A DNA stretch of 64,000 nt from Owenia fusiformis (taxonomy: Eukaryota > Annelida > Polychaeta > Sabellida > Oweniidae), in contig CAIIXF020000008.1 in NCBI GenBank assembly GCA_903813345.2, positions 16,912,822 through 16,976,821 on the forward strand. Direction: 5' to 3'. This document shows positions 1-9,198 of the stretch, piece by piece. Every line of letters starts with the position of its first letter. The first letter of the stretch is position 1. The notes under the pieces are model-generated. The model did no database searches. It had not been told where the DNA came from and was given only the letters and a program-made list of their open reading frames with translations. A program made the translations under genes and the position numbers.

Positions 1-1521
1 ACTTTTACAGCAGTCTGTTTGCTCATCAGTTTCTAATTTAACTGTATCTGGTTTTACAGTACAAGAGTCATCAGATAGACATCTATCAAAGTAAGGTTTG
101 AGCCTGTTATGATTCACAACATGTTCTTTAGAACCTTTCACTTTCTTAATCCGAAATACAAGATCAGACAGTTTGTCAATGATCAAATAGGGTCCATCCC
201 AAAAACAAGTCAACTTGGTAGCGCATCCATCTTTAAGCCGGGGCGTGTACAGTAAAACTTTGTCCCCTAATTCATACTCATTTTTGTGAATCCCATGATG
301 ATCGTATTGTTGTTTCCAAACTTTGCTCGAGACATCTAAAGTATCCCTTGTTAGTTCATGAACCAAGTGCATATGTTCAACCAAATCAGCAACATATGTA
401 TTCAGTGATTTGGAAGTGACAGTCTCAGGACATCGACCAATTAATAAATCAATTGGCATTCTCAGCTCACGTCCAAATAATAGTTCATTTGGACTAAATC
501 CTGTTGACCTGTGAATAGCATTACGATATGCCATCATGGTTAATGGCAAATGTAAATCCCAGTCAGATTGATTTTTCGCAATAGTTTTGCTCAAGATCGA
601 TTCAAATGTCAAATGGAGCCTCTCAATCAATCCACTTCCTTGGGAATGGTACGGAGTGGACATAGTGTGATCTATCCCCAAAATATCACAAAGAGAAGCA
701 AACAACTTTGATGTAAACTGGGTTCCTCTATCCGAGTGGATAAGCAATGGTATGCCGAAGATACTCAAAAAGTTATCAACAAGCACACGTGCTACAGTTT
801 CAGCTTCCATATCCTTCATCGGAACAGCTATAGCAAACCGAGTAAAATGATCAGATATTGACAGAACATATTTATTCCGCCTAACTGTCCTAGGGAAAGG
901 TCCTACAATGTCCAGAGAAATTCTCTCCAATGGTGCTCCAACATTATACAACTTCAGAGGTGCCTTTGGAGTTTGATGAGGACGCTTTCGTCTTTGACAG
1001 CTATCACATGTTTTCACCCAATTTTCTATGTCACGTCTATATCCATACCAATAAAATCTACCCCTTGCCTGCTGAAGAGTCTTGTCAGCTGCATAGTGAC
1101 CACCTGCTGGAGAATCATGTAGATACTTCATAATCATGAGCCTCATTCCCTTAGGAACAACTAACTGCCATTTAGTTGTTGATGTATTCAGGACTATCCA
1201 TCTTCGATACAACACCCCTTCAATAAGGAGAAGCCTGTTCCATTGAGAGACATAAGACTTTATCTCTGGACTGAGACCTGATATTTCATGCCATTCCGGT
1301 CTTTTGTCAATCTCTTTCCAGTTAATAATTTTCGCGAGAACTTGATCCTGTAACTGATATTGTCGTATTTGATCAGTATTCAGCGGACTTGGCCAAGAGA
1401 AGTTGACCTTATCATCTTCGGTAGATGTCTTTGGCTCAAGACGTTTCTTCTGAGCTCTCGTCAACACCATAACGTCATGTGAGACATTTCTTTCTTTTGA
1501 TAATTTTTCGGCAAGCTCCTT
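1..1521 (-). CDS. Ty3/Gypsy Pol, integrase part (runs off the left edge)
   Basis: Translating the minus strand in the same frame as the upstream protease-RT-RNase H ORF gives an uninterrupted integrase from 1521 to the window edge. An ATG lies at 1470. In order I see an H2C2 zinc-binding region (two His in HDSPAGGH, two Cys in CDSC), an RNase H-fold catalytic core with the DDE triad (D in SLDIVGPF, D in HSDRGTQF near 735, E in GSGLIERL near 630), and a C-terminal GPY/F module (FWDGPYLI) near 200. It would insert the cDNA into host DNA. It is cut from the rest of Pol by one in-frame TGA at 1524-1522. The frame was checked at three separated points and no frameshift was found. The 3' LTR lies outside the window. 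Confidence 0.9.
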
Positions 1522-3942
1522 TCACTCACAATGGCTGCATTTATCTGGGCATGGTCTACGAGAGAGAGAATCAGCATTTCCATGCTTTATTCCACTCCGG
1601 TGCTCAACAGTATATTTGTACATTCCCAGTGTCTCCAACCATCTTGCTAACTGTCCTTCTGGTTGTTTAAAATTAAAGAGCCATTGTAGAGCGCTATGAT
1701 CAGTCCTAATCTTGAAGTCTGCCCCAAACAAGTAATGGTGAAAATGTTTAACAGATTTCACCACTGCTAGAAGCTCACGTCTGGTGGCACAATAATTTTG
1801 TTCTGAACGATTTAATGCTGTTGAATAGTAGGCTATTACAGTCTCCAAGTCATTATGTTTTTGAGATAATACTGCACCAATAGCCCATCCGCTAGCATCA
1901 GTGTCCAAAATATACTGAGCACCAACAATTGGATAAGACAAAACGCAAGTTGTTGCAAGCTTTTCCTTAAGTTCGTTGAAAGCCTTATCACAGTCTGCAT
2001 CCCAAATAAAAGTTGCTCCATCCCCTGTTAGTTTATGCAAGGGTCTAGCTATATTCGCAAATCCTTTAACAAAACGTCTGTAATACGATGCCAAGCTGAG
2101 AAACGACCGGACCTCTTTCTTGCTTCGTGGCCTCCTCCAGTTTTTCACAGCATCAGTTTTCACTGGGTCAGTTTGTATGCCATCAGACGATACAATATGC
2201 CCTAGAAACTTGCATGAACTTTGACAAAGATGACACTTCTTCGGAGATAATTTTAGTCCAGCTTCTTTCATAGCTGTAAAAACAGTCCTTAAATTGTCTA
2301 GATGTTGGTCAAAATCATTTCCAAAGACGATTATGTCATCGAGATAGACCAAGCAAATTTGCCATAGGTTCCTTGCAAGAATTGTCTCCATCAATCGTTC
2401 AAATAGGCCGGGTGCATTCATAAGTCCAAAAGGTAGCACCTTGAATTCAAGAAGACCACGTCCTGGTACGGAAAATGCAGTTTTTGGTATATCATCGGGA
2501 TGTAAGGCCACTTGCCAATAACCAGATGAAAGGTCAAGTGAACTGAACATTTTTGCTCCTCCCAATACATCAAGTGAGTCATCAATCCTTGGTAATGGAA
2601 AGCTATCTGCTATTGTCACCTGGTTCAGTTTTCTATAATCAACACAAAATCTTGTGCTGCCATCTTTCTTCCTTACAAGAACAATTGGCGAACTCCATGC
2701 CGACTGACTTGGCTGTATTACACCTGCCTCCAGCATCCGATCCACCTCCTTGTGAGCTTCTTCTCTTTTAGCCAAAGGTAAGCGCCTCGGGGATTGCTTG
2801 ATAGGAGTTGCATTGCCAGTGTTTATTGTATGCTTGACAATTTGTGTATATCCTATATCATTTTTAGACTTTGAGAAAGTACTGCTAAATTCCACTAGTA
2901 ATTTCCTAAGTTTTTCAATTTCCTCCTCTGATAATTCCTTTGAAGCCTCTTTAATCATAACTTCAACATGGGCTGTCTCCGTTTTAGCCCCACCTAATAG
3001 ATTGTCATTTTCAAATTTTTCTCCTTCATTATGGTATACTTTACCACTTTCACTTGTACAGTTAGACACATCATCACGTTTGTACTGAACTCTCTCCAAG
3101 TCTATAGGGTAGGTGTTGTTTATCTCTGGCATCGACTCAGGTGTCTCAAGGACGTCTCCTTGAGAAACTATAGAAGCCACTGCCATGACAGTTCCCTTGT
3201 ATAGTCTTCTCTTCTCTCCAATGTTCAGTACACGAAGTGGAACTCTATTTAAATCCAATTTGCTGGCCAGCAATATACGAGATATGAGTAAACCCTCTGT
3301 ATTGTTACTCATCTTCTGTTCCACCAGAAATTCCTCATCCCCATAATTCTTCTCATGACATACTACCCTGGCTGGTACTATACACTCAGACCAACCAGGT
3401 ATGTCAGTATCTGCACTCATGCAGACGTCAAAAGTATCCTCAGGGTAGCACTTGATCAGAGTGTCCCGGATCATCAAAGTATCATCTTCCATATTTAACT
3501 TACATTTTTCTCTTCGTAAAAAATCAGTTCCCAAAATGGCTTCAACAGTGGTGTCTGAAACAAGAAATGGCTGCTCCACTATTACATCTGGCATAATGGT
3601 CATTGTAGTTTCAATTTTCCCTAGTGGTTTCACTAATTCACCATTCGCCATTCGAAGGAGGTCTTCTTGCTCAAGCAATCGAGGTTTCAGAGCTGGGTTA
3701 AGCTGATTATATGTATTTGTCGACATGATGCTCGCCACAGAACCTGTATCGATCAAACACTTTACTGGTGTTTGATTTATATCAACATGAATATTTAAAC
3801 CATCTTTATTGTCCTTATTTACACAGTTTTGAGGGCCTATTACGAACGCTGATGTTGGCCCTCTCAGATCAGCGCCCTTTAGTTTTCCCACGACTCCCTC
3901 TGGACTTTTGGTGTACTCTGTCCTTTTGGGGTATTGGTACAG
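1522..3942 (-). CDS. pol: Ty3/Gypsy Pol: protease, reverse transcriptase, RNase H
   Basis: This is the Pol frame of the retrotransposon, open from 3942 and normally entered by frameshifting from Gag. The first possible start in frame is a GTG at 3891, so independent initiation is unlikely. Counting from 3891, the aspartic protease motif DTG is at about residues 48-50. The RT palm follows, with LPFGLMNAP and the catalytic YLDD near residue 513. RNase H follows with DTDASG near residue 662. The connection segment (SYYRRF) is typical of Ty3/Gypsy elements. All domains are full length with no internal frameshift. The ORF stops at TGA 1524-1522, after which the same frame continues as integrase, so the stop is probably a recent mutation or a readthrough site. 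Confidence 0.95.
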   Translation of the reverse strand: MYQYPKRTEYTKSPEGVVGKLKGADLRGPTSAFVIGPQNCVNKDNKDGLNIHVDINQTPVKCLIDTGSVASIMSTNTYNQLNPALKPRLLEQEDLLRMANGELVKPLGKIETTMTIMPDVIVEQPFLVSDTTVEAILGTDFLRREKCKLNMEDDTLMIRDTLIKCYPEDTFDVCMSADTDIPGWSECIVPARVVCHEKNYGDEEFLVEQKMSNNTEGLLISRILLASKLDLNRVPLRVLNIGEKRRLYKGTVMAVASIVSQGDVLETPESMPEINNTYPIDLERVQYKRDDVSNCTSESGKVYHNEGEKFENDNLLGGAKTETAHVEVMIKEASKELSEEEIEKLRKLLVEFSSTFSKSKNDIGYTQIVKHTINTGNATPIKQSPRRLPLAKREEAHKEVDRMLEAGVIQPSQSAWSSPIVLVRKKDGSTRFCVDYRKLNQVTIADSFPLPRIDDSLDVLGGAKMFSSLDLSSGYWQVALHPDDIPKTAFSVPGRGLLEFKVLPFGLMNAPGLFERLMETILARNLWQICLVYLDDIIVFGNDFDQHLDNLRTVFTAMKEAGLKLSPKKCHLCQSSCKFLGHIVSSDGIQTDPVKTDAVKNWRRPRSKKEVRSFLSLASYYRRFVKGFANIARPLHKLTGDGATFIWDADCDKAFNELKEKLATTCVLSYPIVGAQYILDTDASGWAIGAVLSQKHNDLETVIAYYSTALNRSEQNYCATRRELLAVVKSVKHFHHYLFGADFKIRTDHSALQWLFNFKQPEGQLARWLETLGMYKYTVEHRSGIKHGNADSLSRRPCPDKCSHCE

Positions 3943-5153
3943 CTATATGATATATGCCCTTGTTCTCCACATCTGAAGCAGGTCAAATTGTCTACTCTTC
4001 TCGATGATTGTGGCTCTCGCATTTTGGCAAAAGAAACTGCTGGTCTAGTTTGTTGATCTCGCTTATTATACCTTTGATTCTCAAAGCGATTGCGATTCAG
4101 CCCATCAGATCTGTGTTGTCCTTGATTCCGAAATTTTGGGGAATACCTCTGTCCGAACCTAGGGAACCTCTGATTATCATCCTGAGATCCTCTATCGTAT
4201 CTCGGAATATCAAGCTGATCCAACTTATCCAACTTGTTCAACTTTTTCAAAAGTTTTTCAATCGATTCACTCCATGAGGGAGACCTAGTTCGCTGTTGAT
4301 GCTGGGCAGGACTGCTTAGTGGTGGAGAAGGTGACCGGTGACGTATGTCCTTATCCTCAGTCGAAATTGCTTGAAATCGAACATTCAAGCTAGAATTTGC
4401 CTCTGTTTGTTTGTAGCTTTCAAATTCCAGGGCCAATCGTATGGCTTCCTCAAGTGATTTAGGCCTGGATTGTCGCACACCCCAACGGATCTCTCGATCT
4501 GGCAAAGCAGCAAGAAAATTGTCCATAGACATTCGATCACGTGTTTTGGCAGAACAATCTGGCCATGCTAGATGTGTCAAACGCTTGATTGAGGATCCTA
4601 GTTCTGACAAACTTTCATTGGGTTTTCTGCGTCTGCCACGCAACTCAGCTTTGTAGATCTCTATTTGGTTTGCTGGCTCGAATCTCTCCTGGAGAGCGAG
4701 AGTCATTTTATCGTAATTATGCCTGTCCCTATTCTTCAGATCAGTGAGAATAGCCAATGCTGGACCCCTCAATGCCGTTGCCAACTCCAGGGCTTTTGTC
4801 TCATCGTTCCACCCATTGATTTCTGCTATCATGTCAAAGTGAATTTTGTAGTCTCTCCAGCTTGACTTTCCATCAAAAAATGCTGCCTTTTTGTATCTTT
4901 TGTTGTTTCCATCAGCTCCAGAATCATTCAAATTACGAATTCCATTTAAATCACCTCTTAGTGATGAAGGCTTCAAAACGTCACAATCCAGTCGCTTTCT
5001 TTGTTCAGGCAGATCATACAGTGTCTCTCGTCTCGGCCTAAATTCCTTATCAAGCTCACCAATCCCAGTTTCAACATCAGTTTCTGAATCATTATTCAGA
5101 TCACTATCATCTGAAGAAGAGTCACTCATTGTGAAATGCAGCGATTTCTTCAC
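3879..5153 (-). CDS. gag: Ty3/Gypsy Gag
   Basis: Structural protein that would assemble the virus-like particle and package element RNA. The N-terminus is acidic and Ser/Asp-rich. A retrotransposon Gag core follows at about residues 90-240 (AFFDGKSSWRDY, INGWNDETKALEL, LQERFEP). A basic linker follows, then one CCHC zinc knuckle (CFRCGEQGHISYSC, C-x2-C-x4-H-x4-C) near residue 389. The annotated left boundary uses a GTG. The first ATG in frame is at 5129, giving a protein about eight residues shorter, and I consider that the more likely start unless the protein is made as a -1 fusion with the preceding ORF. Its core is recognisably related to the Gag at 15785-17053. Confidence 0.9.
   Translation of the reverse strand: MKKSLHFTMSDSSSDDSDLNNDSETDVETGIGELDKEFRPRRETLYDLPEQRKRLDCDVLKPSSLRGDLNGIRNLNDSGADGNNKRYKKAAFFDGKSSWRDYKIHFDMIAEINGWNDETKALELATALRGPALAILTDLKNRDRHNYDKMTLALQERFEPANQIEIYKAELRGRRRKPNESLSELGSSIKRLTHLAWPDCSAKTRDRMSMDNFLAALPDREIRWGVRQSRPKSLEEAIRLALEFESYKQTEANSSLNVRFQAISTEDKDIRHRSPSPPLSSPAQHQQRTRSPSWSESIEKLLKKLNKLDKLDQLDIPRYDRGSQDDNQRFPRFGQRYSPKFRNQGQHRSDGLNRNRFENQRYNKRDQQTRPAVSFAKMREPQSSRRVDNLTCFRCGEQGHISYSCTNTPKGQSTPKVQRESWEN
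3924..3930 (-). promoter_or_regulatory. Putative -1 ribosomal frameshift heptamer CCCAAAA (Gag to Pol)
   Basis: Gag and Pol frames overlap between 3942 and 3879, with Pol in the -1 frame. Inside the overlap, read in the Gag frame, the heptamer C CCA AAA fits the X XXY YYZ slippery pattern exactly. It lies about 45 nt before the Gag stop (TAA, 3881-3879). A later GGGAAAA in the overlap is in the wrong phase. No downstream pseudoknot was evaluated. Confidence 0.6.
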
Positions 5154-5605
5154 AGATCCAAATGGATACGAGACCTTACTAAGGGCTTAAGTCGATGATC
5201 TGGTTGATTGTCATGTATAGAAGACTTCATTTTGTCATTTTCCTCGCACAATACAGCATTCTCCTCAGTCAGACGCCTTGTATTAGCTTCCTGTGCACGT
5301 TCAATTTGACGCACTCTGTCCTCAAACTGAGATCGAATTCTTTCCTGTTCCTTTAATAAAAAATCATTTTTGTCCACTAGTTCACTCAGCCTGTATTGTA
5401 GCTCATGTTCTCGATCCAATAAACTGGTTATCTGCTTCTGTTGACTAACTATTTGTTTATCTACTTGTGGATCCCCTGATCTACTCGGTCCATTTCCATC
5501 ATCCTTTACAAGTTCATCCAATGTCTTTGATAAAGTGTCCAATGAAGTCACATCATCCTTATAAGCTGATCTTTGATCAGTTGATTTGGGGATCAATTTA
5601 TCCAT
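5150..5605 (-). CDS. Coiled-coil ORF preceding Gag (151 aa)
   Basis: First ORF of the Gypsy element, beginning with an ATG at 5605. The protein is hydrophilic and about residues 45-130 look strongly helical and coiled-coil-like, rich in Glu, Gln, Lys and Arg, with no Cys/His finger. It is not a standard Gag domain that I recognise. Its TGA (5152-5150) overlaps the open Gag frame by a GTGA, and Gag lies in the -1 frame relative to it. The frames overlap over 5186-5150, but I see no canonical slippery heptamer there. It may be a separate accessory protein, the N-terminal part of a Gag fusion made by frameshifting, or Gag may be reached by reinitiation at the ATG about 20 nt downstream. Confidence 0.75.
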   Translation of the reverse strand: MDKLIPKSTDQRSAYKDDVTSLDTLSKTLDELVKDDGNGPSRSGDPQVDKQIVSQQKQITSLLDREHELQYRLSELVDKNDFLLKEQERIRSQFEDRVRQIERAQEANTRRLTEENAVLCEENDKMKSSIHDNQPDHRLKPLVRSRIHLDL

Positions 5606-6551
5606 GTTGAAAATTTAATTTCCTTAATGTACAGTTAAATGTTCTTTAGTTATTTCTCTGTCCACTGCATTTCTTTTAATTCTTTTTTTCTAGCTTCCCC
5701 AAAAAAATTCCCGGAAAATAGTTAGGGTTGGCAGGTATAACCAAGTTTTTGAACAACGCGATCTCTCAAATCTGTTTGTTGACACATATAAAAAGTCTAA
5801 TCTGGTCACTATGGCTTTTCAAAATTACTTTTTGAATGTTATTCCTGAACTAGTTCATTTAATTTATGATTTTATAATGATGTCATGTTAACTTTTTAAG
5901 CCAAAGCGTGCAACTGTTTCTAAGACAGTTTCATACTACGTAATTAAATATTTTTGTTATTGTTCCAAGATGAAAGATAATGTCCAACATCAACAATGTC
6001 CATATAATTCTCAAATTAGTGTTTATCATAGAATGATAAGGTTAGAAGTAACTATGGTGGGCCAGGTGCATTGTCAAGACAAGAAAATGCATTGTCAATT
6101 TTTTATTATCAATACTTCTTGATCCGAAACATCATAATGTCCAAATGATTTCTCACAAAAATATTTAAATCTTATTTAATGTTCTGTAGTTTTATGAAAA
6201 TCCAGTATAAAGTATATTTTTCTCATACTTTTTAAAGTAAATGTTATATAAATTTTATGTTTAATATAACTGTCAATACTTCAGATAAATGTTACTTATA
6301 TCTAAATAAGCCATCAATGTAAATCAATAACTGACTTACCATTCAACAGTTCAGCATATTTATCGATCCAAAGTTTCTATGTTCTTTCCTTAAGAAATTA
6401 TATCAACAAAATATCGCCAAATATGTCCAAGTTTTTTTAAGTTTTTCTTGAATCCAATAAATATTCCTCATTGTTAAACTGTTTTAATTTTCATATAAGT
6501 TCCTATAGTTCTTCAATGACATGAGTTCATATCAAACCGCCTTGCCACCAA
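5606..6551 (-). other. Gypsy 5' leader with candidate primer binding site
   Basis: About 930 bp of non-coding, AT-rich sequence lies between the first ORF and a candidate LTR edge. On the minus strand the leader begins with TGGTGGCAAGGCG (about 6550-6538), two bases after an ACA, which is the expected position and TGG start of a PBS. I could not assign the tRNA. No other gene is visible. Confidence 0.4.
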
Positions 6552-8227
6552 TGTCCGTCTTGACCCTTCTCTATTATATTACGAAACTTCCTCAACATAA
6601 GCCTAAATTATTTTATTGTCTTTCCTTCTTTATTATTTCAGTCTAAAATTCTTATTTTCAATTTTCTATAATTTCACAATTTCTCTTTAATATTTTATAA
6701 CCACTTCATGACTTCATTCTTCAATAGTTTTTCTAAAATTCTGTTAAATCACCTTTTCCCTTTCTATTTATATAGTTCTAAATCTCAGCACATTGTAGAA
6801 TCCTCCATCTCAGAATTGAACAATATCCTCCTCGGATTATTCTTTTTGGTGAGGCAAATTCTGTCAGAAATTCTACTTTCTTCTGAGATGGAAGATTCTA
6901 ACTTTTCTTCCATAAACAAACACCACAGGAGGTCTGTCCCCAGTCATGGAGATGTCCCAATGCCATACTACTCTGTGTTAAATTGTTTACAAATTGTGCA
7001 TTGGAATACCTCCTTCGGCTGGCTGAGCTGTTGAAGCCGTCAGACTATCATAACTTTCCAGAAAGACACTTCATGATATTGATGTTTACATTACAGAGGC
7101 AAAAACGCCAAAACCATCTCGCTTCAGAAAATACTATGAACATACAAACAACTTTAGGGCAAGTTACTCTTCAAAGTTTAGTTGATTGAATAACAAATGT
7201 CTTTCTGGAGGTTAAATTGTCTTTAAGCATTTTCACTCACAACTATCTGTGTCACGTCTTCAGGACTGAGTGAAAAGGCATAACAAATGCTTTCAAAATG
7301 CTGGTCACTACTTTAAGGGATTAGAATTGATGGAAGAATAATGACAGTTACTATGAACATTAATGAATATACTTAATGAAATAATACAACCTATTACATA
7401 TACAGTACACTGTATGTCACATATTCAGCAATGAATACAGTGTCCAAACATCATATAAAATTACTGTTGTTTTTCAATTTTGGTATTTTTTCTGAGCTCC
7501 ACCTTGTCGCATCACGAGTTACCATGGTAACAAAAATAATAGAATAATGATGTCATAGAACAATGAAATATTCAGGGTATGATCCTTTATATTTGGGTTA
7601 TATTATGTGAAAAAATCAGTAAGAAAGGATAAAAAATAGCAAAAATAGAGCCAACGGTCCAGAAATTCCTGATCACCCCTCGTATGTTACTAAGATGTAT
7701 TTGTTGTTGCTTTGTTCTGATTCCTCAAATGGGCCGAAGTGATCACAAAATACTTTGTAGAGTGGAAATGATTTTGCGTCGAGGGCCATCGAAAAAAATC
7801 CATATTTTGAAGATTCCCGTTCCAAGGCACCTTTTACATGAATCTAATCCACTTGATCCAATCCACCTAAAATCGTATTGTCCCTCTGAAAATCGTATAT
7901 ACTCGAAAAATCGTATTGTCCCAGGAAAAATCGTATTTGGATCGTATTCACTCAAAAATCGATTTGGTAAAAAAAACTATCTTGGAAAAATATTATAATC
8001 CTACCCGGGACACTAGTAGCAGTCAAACAGATATCATCAATTTTTCAAAGATTTTATTTTAATTGAATTTTTCAATAATTTTATTTTTATTTTTTTAAGT
8101 ATTATGTTTTTTTGCCCTTAAATTCGCAATGTTCTTTGGAGTAGGATAATATGTAACGCAAACATTTCTAAGATTCAATCCTTTTTCTCTTGAATTCAAC
8201 AGAATATTTTGGGTAGGTATAAGGTTG
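6552..8227. other. Candidate 5' LTR and unassigned AT-rich sequence
   Basis: The Gypsy 5' LTR should start, in plus-strand terms, at TGTCCG (6552). Its outer edge cannot be placed because the partner LTR is outside the window. Inside it, 6794-6813 and 6880-6900 form a roughly 20 bp inverted repeat. Between about 7868 and 7960 a short motif close to AAAATCGTATT recurs several times. No gene is visible. Confidence 0.35.
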
Positions 8228-8349
8228 TTATTCACCTGTCGGGATGATATGGGTAATATCCCTCGGATGATATCGATACTGCGTTTCCTCAAGAAATATT
8301 GATATCATCCTTGTGATATTTCCCATATCAAATCCCTCCTGGTGAATAA
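8228..8349. repeat. Short foldback (MITE-like) hairpin
   Basis: A 122 bp imperfect palindrome. The ends are TTATTCACC and GGTGAATAA, and the arms (about 47-50 bp, 8228-8274 and 8300-8349) share GGATGATATC-type segments. It has no coding capacity. No target duplication was identified. Confidence 0.6.
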
Positions 8350-8527
8350 GTACTTAAAATACATTACCTGTGAATAAAGACACTGTGGAAATTTGTAATT
8401 AGTCTAGTATCAAGTCAGTTTGTTTTCAAGACGGCGAATCAATATCTCAATAGCAAGAATAGATAACGTGACAAAATTTATCAAAAATATTGGATTCATC
8501 CATGAAACTATTTCGAACGCCTACAAT

Positions 8528-8878
8528 GTTATTATTATTAAAAATATTTTATTCGTCTATAAGTTTTACATACATTATATTTATACAATTTGACGAAATG
8601 GATCGGACAAGAGGCTTTCGCCTATTCTAAGTCCTCTCCTTTGGTTGTCCTAGAAAATTATTACAGTTTTATTTATTTGTGCAGGATGGGAGGCTTGGGA
8701 AGAAATGAGAGAGTGAAAGGAGGAAACTACTTGTTAGAAAATCTTTTTGTAACTCTTATGTAATTGTGAACAGCAGTGGATGTGGCTTTGATTTCTTCAT
8801 CTGTTTTCCTTGCATTTCCATGGATGAGTTCTGTCAATGTTATCCTAGGTAGAATTGTTTTGTGTCTTTGGTATAAAG
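8528..8878 (-). mobile_element. 3' UTR and tail of a LINE (distal half, separated from its ORF)
   Basis: Sequence to the left of the large LTR element is the continuation of the LINE whose RT ORF ends at 25605. On the minus strand it ends in an AT-rich tail followed by (AAT)4 at about 8528-8540. The LINE 3' UTR is thus 25604-25535 plus this piece, about 420 nt. The join is supported by the perfect AAAG target duplication at 8875-8878 and 25535-25538. Confidence 0.7.
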
Positions 8879-9198
8879 TGTGGCAACCCAGGGTGTTGGG
8901 TAGCGTGGTCCTGGGTTACCCAGCTATCAAGTATTTGGATTTTTAATGGTCTAGCTTGATAATAGATTGTAAAATATATGGGAATGGGGGACTTTTTAAA
9001 CACTGATCTATATCCACATTCACTTTACACAATCATTCAACACAACAGTGAATGTAATGGGAAATTATATAAAATGAATATAATTCAACTCTATTTCAAA
9101 ATATATACATGTGTTTGGTCACACAATTCTACATAGATTTACCGTCAGTTATGCAATAAAACGAAAAAGTAACTTTTCACTCAAATACACTCATGAAA

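Noticed and set aside
3881-3890. GGGAAAA as the Gag-Pol slippery site
   Set aside because: It is out of phase for a -1 shift from the Gag frame; CCCAAAA upstream is in phase.
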